Part shown: positions 8,827-16,175 of the stretch, piece by piece
Numbering within the stretch: the stretch's first letter is position 1
Layout: each line of letters opens with the position of its first letter
From: Bauldia sp.
GTDB lineage: Bacteria > Pseudomonadota > Alphaproteobacteria > Rhizobiales > Kaistiaceae
DNA: 37,919 nucleotides
Assembly (NCBI RefSeq): GCF_020442045.1
Contig: NZ_JAGRLA010000044.1
Location: forward strand, 1-37,919
Reading direction: 5' to 3'
Made by a program: the position numbers and the translations under genes
The notes under the pieces: generated by a model
What the model saw: the letters and a program-made list of their open reading frames with translations, nothing else
Databases searched by the model: none
Told to the model about the DNA's origin: nothing

Positions 8827-9522
8827 TCACGGATTCCGCGGCTGCCCGGACGCCATTCGCCGCGAGCCGCTGAGCCGCTTGTGGACGTGGACCATGAAGG
8901 CCGCCGCGAAGAGCGGCGTGAAGAGGTTGAGCAGCGGCACCGCCAGGAACAGGGCGATCAGCAGCCCGGCGACGAAGACCGTCGGGCCGTTTTCCCGGCG
9001 GAGCGCCCGCGCTTCCGCCCGCCCCGTGAAACGTCGCGCCGCCGCCTCGAAATATTCCCGGCCGAGCAGATAGCCGTTGCCGATGAAGAAGGCGACGAGG
9101 TTGACCCCGGGCACGAGGAGCAGCGCCAGGGCGACGAGGTTGACGACGATGACGATGCCGGTGAAGGCGATGGTGTCGCCGATCGCGGCGGCAACCGACA
9201 GGTCCTGGCCCGGCGGGTCGGCGGGGTAATGCGTCCGCTCGACGAGACCGGCGACCTCGTCGGTGAACATGCCCGAAAGCAGCGCCGCGGCCGGCGCCAC
9301 CAGGAAGCCGAGTCCGATGAACAGGCCGAGGCCGGCAACGATCGAGATCGTCGTCTCCAGCCACGGATAGCTCCGGATATCGACCAGCCAGCCGAGAAGG
9401 CCCTCGAGCAGCAGCCAGATGATGAACAGGACCGCGATCGTCAGTCCGAGGGACTTCCACATGACCGAGCGGAACGGCGGCGAGAATATCTCGGAAAGGG
9501 CGAGGCCCGCGGCTGAAATCAT
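8827..9522 (-). CDS. EI24/CysZ-family integral membrane protein
   Basis: A 231-residue membrane protein of the EI24 domain family, which includes the sulfate permease CysZ. Hydrophobic segments lie at about residues 22-45, 58-90, 112-150 and 185-215. The family-characteristic GNGYLLGREYFE sits near residue 150 and is followed by the polar helix AAARRFTGRAEARALRRENG. The ATG at 9522 is used. It converges on the Vps62-like gene with only 12 bases between the stops, so the two share a termination region. Whether it transports sulfate is not indicated: no cys genes are near, and many alphaproteobacterial members have no tested role. Confidence 0.85.
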   Translation of the reverse strand: MISAAGLALSEIFSPPFRSVMWKSLGLTIAVLFIIWLLLEGLLGWLVDIRSYPWLETTISIVAGLGLFIGLGFLVAPAAALLSGMFTDEVAGLVERTHYPADPPGQDLSVAAAIGDTIAFTGIVIVVNLVALALLLVPGVNLVAFFIGNGYLLGREYFEAAARRFTGRAEARALRRENGPTVFVAGLLIALFLAVPLLNLFTPLFAAAFMVHVHKRLSGSRRMASGQPRNP

Positions 9523-9684
9523 GCCGGATTAGGTGGAGGCCAGATGCTCGGGATTCAATCGAAAAATCGCAGCATCCTATAGCGAACGCGGCAAGCGTCG
9601 ATGATGCGCACGGCCAAGATGGCCAAGCGAACTATCTCGCAAGATTATTGGACAACGTTCAAATTTAAGCTTGGCGGCTTTTGT

Positions 9685-10311
9685 CTAGCCTGTTCTCGGG
9701 CGATAATCTCTCGGATCAAGGCACTGATCGTAAAATGCCTGATCCATTGGAACCCAATCGGTCTTGGCTATTCCACGACGGGCGGACGCGGTGGCGCTGC
9801 TGGGATAAGCACAAGCGACCTTTATCCAGCGTTTTTCATGCTCGGAGATTTCTCGGATTTCCTCGACGATCTCACCCAAGTCGGAATCCTGGCTGAAGAT
9901 AATTGCGACGTCGTATTGGTCCTGTCGTGCCAATCGCACCGCATCCAAGGCGAGACGTACATCGATTCCCTTCTCATGAGGCGTGTATATCGTCTGCTCG
10001 GAACCATCCGACATAACGACTTTCTCGGAATGGTATCGTAGGGGCCGTGTCGTCACCAAAATGCCTGACCGGCGCATCGCCAACGATCGGGCGGCCCAAT
10101 ATCCGTGCCACATGGGATCATGCTGAGCGAGCGGAACGCCAGTGTAGAAGCGGACACCGCGGCGTTCCCACCCCTTAGAAGCACATATCGCGTCGGCTAG
10201 TTTGATGGGATCAAAATTAGGATGAAAATGGCCAAAGGCAGCCATTGCGTGACGGAACAGATTCTGGCCGTCAAAGAAGGAAACGGCTCTTTTTTTCTTT
10301 GGCCCGTCCAT
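9685..10311 (-). CDS. NYN-domain (PIN-like) putative ribonuclease
   Basis: A 208-residue protein of the NYN/DUF88 (LabA-like) family, PIN-fold proteins often acting as RNases. The acidic residues expected at the metal site are visible in SFFDGQNLFRH near the N-terminus, HEKGIDVRLALDAV near residue 115 and IIFSQDSDLGEIV near 140. The ATG at 10311 is preceded directly by a T-tract and a terminator-like hairpin rather than a clear ribosome binding site; a TTG lies one codon earlier. Base composition is clearly lower in GC than flanking genes, and AT-ending codons are common, which suggests horizontal acquisition. It is separated from fdsG by about 195 bases containing an inverted repeat. RNA target and cellular role are unknown. 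Confidence 0.85.
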   Translation of the reverse strand: MDGPKKKRAVSFFDGQNLFRHAMAAFGHFHPNFDPIKLADAICASKGWERRGVRFYTGVPLAQHDPMWHGYWAARSLAMRRSGILVTTRPLRYHSEKVVMSDGSEQTIYTPHEKGIDVRLALDAVRLARQDQYDVAIIFSQDSDLGEIVEEIREISEHEKRWIKVACAYPSSATASARRGIAKTDWVPMDQAFYDQCLDPRDYRPRTG

Positions 10312-10312
10312 C

Positions 10313-10355
10313 AAAAAATAACCCCGCCGGGAGCCTTGCGGCTAATCCGACGGGG
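10313..10355 (-). terminator. Terminator-like hairpin in the leader of the NYN gene
   Basis: Read on the minus strand, CCCCGTCGG (10355-10347) pairs with CCGGCGGGG (10330-10322) with one G-U wobble. Inside it, AGCC and GGCT close a GCAA (GNRA) tetraloop at 10339-10336. The stem is followed by TTATTTTTT (10321-10313), and the NYN start codon begins one base later. On the plus strand the wobble becomes an A-C mismatch and no T-tract follows, so the element is oriented toward the NYN gene. The only G-rich ribosome-binding candidate (GGCGGGG) is buried in the stem. Confidence 0.7.
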
Positions 10356-10409
10356 GGTAATTCGTTTGTCATAGATGTCCATGCAGGCAAAATTGTCAAG
10401 AGTCTATCA

Positions 10410-10444
10410 ATTGGTCAACCCTTGGTAGTAAGTGATTGACCAAT
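10410..10444. promoter_or_regulatory. Inverted repeat, probable operator upstream of the NYN gene
   Basis: Perfect nine-base arms ATTGGTCAA (10410-10418) and TTGACCAAT (10436-10444) are separated by 17 bases. On the minus strand a TTGACA hexamer at 10399-10394 lies just downstream and could be a -35 element, though the matching -10 is weak. The spacing suits a dimeric regulator acting on the leader and NYN gene. Confidence 0.5.
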
Positions 10445-10505
10445 GTATGTGCCGTTTGTGCAATACGATCATTCAGGCGGTACCCGCGCGCAAACACGGG
10501 ATCCC

Positions 10506-11003
10506 TCACTCCCCGAGCCCGGCGATGAGAGCATCGAGCGCCGCGTCGTCGAGCCGCCCGACCAGCCGGCCGTCGACCATCGCCGACGGCGCCACCGCGC
10601 AGAGCCCCAGGCAATAGACTGCCTCCAGCGTCACCCGCCCGTCCGCCGTCGTCTCGCCGCTTGCGATGCCGAGCGCGGCTTCGGCGCGCGCCGCCAGCGT
10701 CTCGCCGCCGGTCGCCTGGCAGGCCTCGGCCCGGCACAGCCTCACCACATGGCGCCCGGCCGGGGAGCGACGGAAGTCGTGATAGAAAGTGACGACGCCA
10801 TGGACTTCGGCCCGGGTCAGGTTGAGGACGTCGGCGACCACCGGCACCGCCGCGTCGTCGATATAGCCATACTCCTCCTGGAGGGCTCGCAGGATCGGCA
10901 TCAGCGCGCCGTCGAGATGTTTCATCGCCTCGGCAAGCCGCCGTGCGCGATCGGGGTCGAAGGCCGGGCCGGGTCGTTCCTGGGTGGGCTGGTCGGTCTG
11001 CAT
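10506..11003 (-). CDS. FdsG/NuoE-like 2Fe-2S subunit (formate dehydrogenase gamma), orphan
   Basis: A 165-residue thioredoxin-like 2Fe-2S protein. The four cysteine ligands are visible in LCRAEACQATGG and YCLGLCAVAPSAM; the RAEACQ wording is typical of FdsG, the gamma subunit of NAD-dependent molybdenum formate dehydrogenases, rather than of NuoE. A helical N-terminal half (LRALQEEYGYIDD, VHGVVTFYHDFR) matches the family. I chose ATG 11003; an upstream in-frame ATG would add 22 residues with no family match. Normally fdsB (flavin subunit) and fdsA (molybdenum subunit) follow directly, but here the next downstream gene is the lower-GC NYN gene, so this copy is isolated. It may serve distant fds genes or be a remnant. 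Confidence 0.8.
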   Translation of the reverse strand: MQTDQPTQERPGPAFDPDRARRLAEAMKHLDGALMPILRALQEEYGYIDDAAVPVVADVLNLTRAEVHGVVTFYHDFRRSPAGRHVVRLCRAEACQATGGETLAARAEAALGIASGETTADGRVTLEAVYCLGLCAVAPSAMVDGRLVGRLDDAALDALIAGLGE

Positions 11004-11091
11004 CGGGGAATCCGTGGGCAAGCAACAGGATATCGCGGCCATGGTCGACCCTTCGCGACGGCCGGTCAATCGCCTTGCCGCCGGGAAACCA

Positions 11092-11760
11092 TCAAAGCAG
11101 GCCGTCGATCCAGGCCGCCACCGTCGCGATCATCTCGCCAAGCACGTCGGCGTCGGTCCGGCCGCTCGCCTTGCGGACGTGGAAGGAATGGTCGCCGTCC
11201 TCGAAGAGATGCAGCGTGGCGCGACCGCCGAGGCGGCGGCAAAGCGGTTCGAGAAGATCCAGTCCCGCGAAGGTGTCGCGCGTGCCTTGCAGGAAGAGCA
11301 TCGGCACCGCGACGCCGGCGAGATGGGCGGCGCGATCGTCCGAGGGCTTGCCCGGCGGATGGAGGGGAAAGCCGAAGAAGACCAGCCCGCGCACCGCCGC
11401 CAGCGGCGCTTCGGCCTGGGCGGTCGAGGTCATCCGCCCGCCAAAGGACTTGCCGCCCGCGAAGAGCGGCAGGTCCGGCGCAAGCCTCGCGGCTTCCGCC
11501 ACCGCGGCACGGACCGTCGCCACCGCCACCGGCGGACGGTCCGGCCGGCGACTCTTCGCTTCCATATAAGGGAAATTGAACCGCAGGGTCGCGATGCCCG
11601 CTTCGGCCAGGCCCCTCGCCACCATTGCCATGAAGGGGTGCGTCATCCCGGCCCCGGCGCCATGGGCGATGACGAGGCAGGCGCGCGCCTCCGCGCCGCG
11701 GTCGAACAACCCGGAAACCGTGCCGCTTCCTTCGACGGCGATGGTGACCGGCTTGCTCAA
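11092..11760 (-). CDS. Alpha/beta hydrolase, KANL3/Tex30-like
   Basis: A 222-residue alpha/beta-fold hydrolase. The nucleophile elbow is GGKSFGGRM (Ser105), the oxyanion region is AHGAGAGMTHPFM near residues 32-44, and a catalytic-type His is in EDGDHSFHV near residue 190. These features match the Tex30/KANL3-like group of bacterial hydrolases, whose substrates are mostly unknown. It is probably cytoplasmic. The start is TTG at 11760, overlapping the TGA stop of the upstream hydrolase by four bases (TTGA), which implies translational coupling. The second hydrolase immediately upstream belongs to a different subfamily, so this is not a simple tandem duplication. Confidence 0.82.
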   Translation of the reverse strand: MSKPVTIAVEGSGTVSGLFDRGAEARACLVIAHGAGAGMTHPFMAMVARGLAEAGIATLRFNFPYMEAKSRRPDRPPVAVATVRAAVAEAARLAPDLPLFAGGKSFGGRMTSTAQAEAPLAAVRGLVFFGFPLHPPGKPSDDRAAHLAGVAVPMLFLQGTRDTFAGLDLLEPLCRRLGGRATLHLFEDGDHSFHVRKASGRTDADVLGEMIATVAAWIDGLL

Positions 11761-12479
11761 TGGACCGCGCCGCCTCCGACGATCTGGTCGAGCAGCTCGG
11801 CCAGGGTTTCGGGCATGGTGATGTTCGGCGTATGGCCCGCGTCGAGCTCGTAGCACCGCCAGCCGGGCCGGGCCCGGATCCGCTCGGCCATCGCCTTGAA
11901 GGGGTCGCCGCCGGACTTCCCCGTACAGTGGATATAGGCCCCCGGAATGTCGCGGGCGGCGCCGGTCAGCTTGATGCGCTGCGTGTATGTCCGGAACGGC
12001 ATCCAGCTCCGCCGCTGGTTCAGCCAGTCGAAATCCTCCTCGGCGACGTCGGGCGCCAGCGGCGGCGGCGGCAGGCGCCACCCGTCCCCCGGCCCGCTCA
12101 CCTGGTCGCGCATCCTGTCGGCTTCGGCCGCCGGCCTCAGGTCGAGGACACTCTCGCCGTCCTCCGGCACGAAGGCGTCGAGATAGATCAGCATCGTCAC
12201 CCGGTCGGGCATGCGGTCGGCGACCCCGGTGGCGACCATGCCGCCGTAGCTGTGCCCGATCAGGACCAGCTTCCGCAGATCCTCGAATTCGATCACCCCG
12301 GCGATGTCGGCGATATGCAGGTCGAGATCGATCATCGGCGCCCGGAGATGGCTGCGCTCGCCGAGGCCGGTATAGGTCGGCGTCAGCAGGCTATGGCCGC
12401 GCCTGGCGATGGGCTCCCGCATCCGGGCCCATGACCAGCCGCCCGACCAGGCACCATGGCAGACGAGAAAATTCGCCAT
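11757..12479 (-). CDS. Alpha/beta fold hydrolase
   Basis: A 240-residue hydrolase resembling the plant hydroxynitrile lyase/methylesterase-like and salicylate-esterase-like alpha/beta proteins found widely in bacteria. The N-terminal LVCHGAWSGGWSW supplies the oxyanion region, the nucleophile is Ser77 in IGHSYGGMV, and the C-terminal His is in ELDAGHTPNI near residue 219. ATG 12479 is chosen because GGGAGG lies just upstream and the protein then begins directly at the first strand. It is the middle of a minus-strand run: mltB ends 22 bases upstream and the next hydrolase overlaps by four bases. The substrate is unknown; no pathway genes nearby define it. Confidence 0.85.
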   Translation of the reverse strand: MANFLVCHGAWSGGWSWARMREPIARRGHSLLTPTYTGLGERSHLRAPMIDLDLHIADIAGVIEFEDLRKLVLIGHSYGGMVATGVADRMPDRVTMLIYLDAFVPEDGESVLDLRPAAEADRMRDQVSGPGDGWRLPPPPLAPDVAEEDFDWLNQRRSWMPFRTYTQRIKLTGAARDIPGAYIHCTGKSGGDPFKAMAERIRARPGWRCYELDAGHTPNITMPETLAELLDQIVGGGAVH

Positions 12480-12501
12480 CCCCGCCTCCCCTTGCCATCG
12501 G

Positions 12502-13326
12502 CTACCGGCCCGCGATCTTGCCGGCGAGCACCGCGATGGTCTGCTGGTAGACGGCCGCCTTGTTCCACTGGCCGAGCACGGTGTAGTTGTGCGTGCCCGG
12601 CTGATAGGACTGGCCGGCGCGCCAGCCATAGGCCTTGAGGTAATTCGCGGTCGAGGCGAGCGCGTCCGACTTGCTGCGGATCAGGTCGCGATGACCGTTG
12701 CCGTCCCAGTCGACGGCGAACTTTATGTAGGAGGTGGCGAGGAACTGCGTCTGTCCAAGCTCGCCGGCCCAGGCGCCGATCATCTGCGATGGCGAGAGGT
12801 CGCCGCGCTGGACGATCTTCAGGGCGGCGTAGAGCTCCTCGGTGAAGAATGCCGAGCGGCGGCAGTCATAGGCAAGCGTCGCCAGCGAACGGATGGCCTT
12901 CTTGTTGCCGGTATTGGCGCCGAAGCTGGTTTCCAGTCCCCAGATCGCCACCAGCACCTCGCCGGGCACGCCGAACCGCTTTTCGATGCCCCGGAGGAGG
13001 CTGGCATTCTGCTTGTAACGGCTGCGGGCAACGCCCTCGAGCGGCGCGGCGCGGGTCGCGTAGAATTTCTGGAAACTCAGCTTGAAGTGCTTCTGGTTGC
13101 GGTCGAGCCGGATCACGCTGGTGTCGTAGGTGACGCCGTTCAGGGCCGAGGCGATCACCTTCGACGATACGCCGGCGCCCGCCGCCTCCCGCTTGAAATC
13201 CGCCAGCCAGCGCGAGAATCCGGCGCCGGTATTGCCGCAGCGCGCGGCGAGGGCGTCGCTTGACACATTCGCAAGGACCATCGCCGCCAGCGCCAGAACG
13301 GCGTTTCTCAATCTCCAATGCATCAT
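12502..13326 (-). CDS. Lytic murein transglycosylase, MltB family
   Basis: Cleaves the MurNAc-GlcNAc bond of peptidoglycan, forming 1,6-anhydro ends, in the periplasm. The 274-residue product starts with a signal peptide (hydrophobic stretch NAVLALAAMVLANVSS, probable cleavage after ALA near residue 27). The SLT_2/MltB domain follows: the catalytic Glu132 is in IWGLETSFGANTGN, then GAWAGELGQTQFLATSY and VDWDGNGHRDL are characteristic. The cysteine near residue 30 comes after the ALA site and is not in a clear lipobox, so I read it as soluble rather than lipoprotein. Two tandem ATGs (13326 and 13323) follow GGGAG. No putative peptidoglycan-binding domain is appended. Confidence 0.93.
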   Translation of the reverse strand: MMHWRLRNAVLALAAMVLANVSSDALAARCGNTGAGFSRWLADFKREAAGAGVSSKVIASALNGVTYDTSVIRLDRNQKHFKLSFQKFYATRAAPLEGVARSRYKQNASLLRGIEKRFGVPGEVLVAIWGLETSFGANTGNKKAIRSLATLAYDCRRSAFFTEELYAALKIVQRGDLSPSQMIGAWAGELGQTQFLATSYIKFAVDWDGNGHRDLIRSKSDALASTANYLKAYGWRAGQSYQPGTHNYTVLGQWNKAAVYQQTIAVLAGKIAGR

Positions 13327-13530
13327 CGGCTCCCTGATCGCCCTTCCGGCGCGCGCGATGGTAGGCGGAGCGCCATGGCCCGCGCAACCATTCTCCGCGA
13401 TAGCGGCTTCCCCTGGCGCGACCAGACGCCGTCTCGGCAGCGACAGGCGGTTTCGCTAGACTATGCCCTGAATTCGCCGTCGAGCCATGGTTACCGATGG
13501 CGAGGGCAGCAGCGGGGAGTCGATCGTGAA

Positions 13531-14217
13531 ATGACGAAATTCTACGACAAGGCTTCGGACGTCGTTCGCCGCATCTACGAGAAGCGCATCGACGCCCCGT
13601 CCGTCCTCGACGTCGACATCGATTTCCCCAATGCCGCGAAATTCGCCGCCAAGTGGGAGGCGATCCGCGACGAGGCCAAGGTCGCCAAGCTCGAATCCAT
13701 GCCGCGCTTCCACGACATCATGCCCGAGCAGGCGGATATCTCGGCCAATGACGGGATCGACTGGCGGATGCTGATCCTCAAGGCCTATGACGTCGATGTG
13801 CCGGAGAACCTTGCCCGCATGCCGGTGCTGGCCGGCCTGCTCGCCGAATGCCCCGAGGTCAAGTCCGCGACGGTCTCCTTCCTCGCGCCGCACAAGCATA
13901 TCCCCCGCCATCGCGGACCGTTCCGCGGCGTCATGCGGTTCCATCTCGGGCTGCAGATCCCGAAACAGGCAGACGGGCGGCCGGCCACCATCATGATGAT
14001 CGACGACAAGGAATACCGGATCGCCGACGGCGACACCCTGCTGTGGGACGACACCTTCCCCCACGAGGTCATGAACAACGCCGACGAGCCCCGGATCGCC
14101 CTGCTTCTCGATGTCTGGCGGCCACGGATGCCCGTCGACATGGAGGTCCTGTCGCGAATCATCGTCGGCGCGGTGCAGATCGGCATGCGCTATCGCGGCG
14201 TCAGCTATACCGGTTGA
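13531..14217 (+). CDS. Aspartyl/asparaginyl beta-hydroxylase family protein (LpxO-like)
   Basis: A 228-residue Fe(II)/2-oxoglutarate-type hydroxylase of the aspartyl/asparaginyl hydroxylase family. The family hallmark motifs are visible: HRGPFRGVMRFHLGL (His127 and His138 region) and WDDTFPHEVMNN (His178), including the metal-binding His residues and the arginine that holds the co-substrate. Bacterial relatives include LpxO, which 2-hydroxylates lipid A acyl chains, and enzymes acting on ornithine lipids; which applies here cannot be told. No strong transmembrane segment was seen. ATG 13531 follows GGGGAG at about a dozen bases. It reads away from mltB and toward hemA but is separated from hemA by about 200 bases. 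Confidence 0.85.
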   Translation: MTKFYDKASDVVRRIYEKRIDAPSVLDVDIDFPNAAKFAAKWEAIRDEAKVAKLESMPRFHDIMPEQADISANDGIDWRMLILKAYDVDVPENLARMPVLAGLLAECPEVKSATVSFLAPHKHIPRHRGPFRGVMRFHLGLQIPKQADGRPATIMMIDDKEYRIADGDTLLWDDTFPHEVMNNADEPRIALLLDVWRPRMPVDMEVLSRIIVGAVQIGMRYRGVSYTG

Positions 14218-14313
14218 GCAGGGCTGTCCCCAAGGGGCCGCACCGCGGCTTCGGCCCGAAGGGACGCTTTTTCGCGTAAATCGCCCGCTACGCGAAGGCA
14301 CCGTCGTAATCGC

Positions 14314-14327
14314 TTGATCAGGATCAA
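14314..14327. promoter_or_regulatory. FNR/FixK-type box upstream of hemA
   Basis: TTGATCAGGATCAA is a perfect match to the FNR/FixK/Anr consensus TTGAT-N4-ATCAA. Its centre is about 96 bases upstream of the hemA start codon. Oxygen-responsive control of hemA by FnrL or FixK is known in Rhodobacter and Bradyrhizobium, so the site is probably functional. Confidence 0.85.
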
Positions 14328-14416
14328 GTAACTGTGAGGCCCGGCGCGGCAAAGTGCCGGTGGACTTGCGCCGCCCCGCCCTCTAATTTCGCAGCATTCT
14401 AAAACAGGGTAGCTTT

Positions 14417-15709
14417 ATGGACTACCAGTCGATCTTTGCCGAGGCGATTGCCGCCCTCCACGCCGAAAAGCGTTACCGCGTCTTCGCCGACCTGGAGCGG
14501 ATTGCGGGTCGCTTCCCCTACGCGGTGAATCACGCGGAGGACGGCGACCGCGAGATCGTCGTCTGGTGCTCCAACGACTATCTCGGCATGGGCCAGCACC
14601 CCGAGGTCATCGCGGCGATGACCCACGCGGCCGGAACGATGGGCGTCGGTGCCGGCGGCACCCGTAACATCTCGGGAACCAATCACCCCCTGGTCATGCT
14701 CGAGGCGGAGCTCGCCGACCTGCACGGCAAGGAAGCGGCGCTGGTCTTCACCTCGGGCTTCGTCTCGAACGAGGCGGCGATCTCGACCGTCGCCAAGATG
14801 CTGCCGGATTGCGTCATCCTTTCGGACGAACTCAACCACGCCTCGATGATCGAGGGCGTGCGCCGCTCGGGCGCGCAGAAATTCATCTTCCGCCACAACG
14901 ACCTCGAACATCTCGAGGACATCCTCAAGGCGCAGAGCCGGGTACGGCCGAAGCTGATCGCCTTCGAGTCGGTCTATTCGATGGATGGCGACGTCGCCCC
15001 GATCGAGCGGATCGCCGACCTCGCCGACAAATACGGCGCGATGACCTATCTCGACGAGGTCCACGCGGTCGGCATGTACGGCCCGCGCGGCGGCGGCATC
15101 GCCGAGCGCGACGGCGTCATGGATCGCATCGACGTCATCGAGGGAACCCTCGCCAAGGCCTTCGGCACGCTTGGCGGCTATGTCGCGTCGAGCCGGGTGA
15201 TCGTCGACACCATCCGCTCCTATGCGCCGGGCTTCATCTTCACCACCGCGTTGCCGCCGGCGCTCGCCGCGGCGGCGACGAAGTCGATCAGCCACCTCAA
15301 GGCCTCCTCGACGGAGCGTGAGGGCCAGCAGCGCGCCGTCGCCCGCACCAAGGCCGCGTTGAGCGCCGCCGGCCTGCCGGTGATGCCGTCGGATACCCAC
15401 ATCGTGCCGCTCTTCGTCGGCAATGCCGACCAGTGCAAGCAGGCGAGCGACATCCTGCTCGAGGATCACGGCATCTATATCCAGCCGATCAACTATCCGA
15501 CCGTGCCGCGCGGGCTGGAACGTCTCAGGATCACGCCGACGCCGTTCCATGACGACGGCCTGATCGATCGGCTTTCGATCGCCCTGGTCGATGTCTGGCA
15601 GCGTCTCGGCCTGCCCTTCTCGACCGATGGCAAGGCTGGCCAGCCGCGCCAGGCGGCGTCCGCCGCCGGCAATACCCGTGTCGCGGTCTTCCCGCCCGCC
15701 GGGGGCTGA
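14417..15709 (+). CDS. hemA: 5-aminolevulinate synthase
   Basis: Pyridoxal-phosphate enzyme condensing glycine with succinyl-CoA to 5-aminolevulinate, the first step of haem and tetrapyrrole synthesis in alphaproteobacteria (Shemin pathway). The product has 430 residues, slightly longer than the usual 405 or so because of a 20-residue Ala/Gly-rich tail after QRLGLPFS. Visible features are the glycine-rich [12 protein letters not shown] (76-87), the cofactor Asp region [12 protein letters not shown] (211-222), and the Schiff-base lysine Lys247 in [17 protein letters not shown] 14417 has an AGGGTAG ribosome binding site. A perfect FNR/FixK box upstream indicates oxygen-dependent control. It is monocistronic, followed by a repeat-filled spacer. 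Confidence 0.97.
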   Translation: MDYQSIFAEAIAALHAEKRYRVFADLERIAGRFPYAVNHAEDGDREIVVWCSNDYLGMGQHPEVIAAMTHAAGTMGVGAGGTRNISGTNHPLVMLEAELADLHGKEAALVFTSGFVSNEAAISTVAKMLPDCVILSDELNHASMIEGVRRSGAQKFIFRHNDLEHLEDILKAQSRVRPKLIAFESVYSMDGDVAPIERIADLADKYGAMTYLDEVHAVGMYGPRGGGIAERDGVMDRIDVIEGTLAKAFGTLGGYVASSRVIVDTIRSYAPGFIFTTALPPALAAAATKSISHLKASSTEREGQQRAVARTKAALSAAGLPVMPSDTHIVPLFVGNADQCKQASDILLEDHGIYIQPINYPTVPRGLERLRITPTPFHDDGLIDRLSIALVDVWQRLGLPFSTDGKAGQPRQAASAAGNTRVAVFPPAGG

Positions 15710-15763
15710 TCCCTATCCACCGATTGTCTGGGCCGAAGCGGCGCCCGCTGCTTCGGCATCCTT

Positions 15764-15930
15764 GCGTCCTTCGAGGCTTCGCTTTCGCGAAGCACCTCAG
15801 GATGGCTCGGTTGGCGTCGTTCGCGGCTCCGCTTCGCGAAGCACCCTCGGGTCGAGCCCGAGGGCAAGCTCTCGGAATGGCTCGGGTGGCGTCGGTCGCG
15901 GCTCCGCTTTCGCGAAGCACCTCGGGATAG
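15764..15930. repeat. Degenerate direct repeats with palindromic cores
   Basis: Three related copies carry a core of the form GCTTTCGCGAAGCACCTC: about 15764-15806, 15803-15850 and 15879-15927. The last two are direct repeats of about 48 bases that differ at a few positions. The CTTCGCGAAG/CTTTCGCGAAG core is self-complementary. Resembles the short interspersed palindromic elements common between genes in Hyphomicrobiales. Confidence 0.6.
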
Positions 15931-16010
15931 CTGGGTCGGGATTCGATGACGCGGCCGGGAATTTATGGGTCAGCAGGTGACCGCGGGCTGAAACACCCTC
16001 GCCATCCTGA

Positions 16011-16143
16011 GGTGCGAGGGCGAAGGCCCGAGCCTCGAAGGACGCACGCCCGCCTCATCCCGGAACAGCGCACTCGCCGGAGCGGCAAGCACCTGCCCGG
16101 CCATCCTGAGGAGCCCCGCGGAAGCGGGGCCTCGAAGGACGCA
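16011..16143. repeat. Two interspersed palindromic repeat copies (CATCCTGAGG...CCTCGAAGGA)
   Basis: Copy one spans about 16011-16047 and copy two about 16100-16143. Each starts with CCATCCTGAGG, has a variable GC-rich hairpin (in copy two GCCCCGCGGAAGCGGGGC), and ends with CCTCGAAGGACGCA. This is a familiar intergenic repeat of alphaproteobacterial genomes. The earlier set at 15764-15930 carries the reverse form (GCGTCCTTCGAGG...CCTCAGGATGG). Confidence 0.7.
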
Positions 16144-16175
16144 AGACCCAAAATCACCGAGAGATCGCGACCGCC

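Larger units (their letters stand above)
15710..16175. other. Repeat-filled intergenic region after hemA
   Basis: This 466-base spacer separates convergent hemA and the diheme cytochrome gene. It holds no supported gene. It consists mostly of degenerate palindromic repeats listed separately. Open frames crossing it are by-products of GC-rich repeats. Confidence 0.6.

Noticed and set aside
9601..10041. Plus-strand open frame opposite the NYN gene
   Set aside because: It has no ribosome binding site or known domain, while the minus strand encodes a complete NYN domain.
10345..10399. Sigma-70 promoter for the NYN leader (TTGACA at 10399-10394, minus strand)
   Set aside because: The -35 is good but no acceptable -10 lies at 16-18 bases; mentioned only as part of the regulatory region, not called as a promoter.
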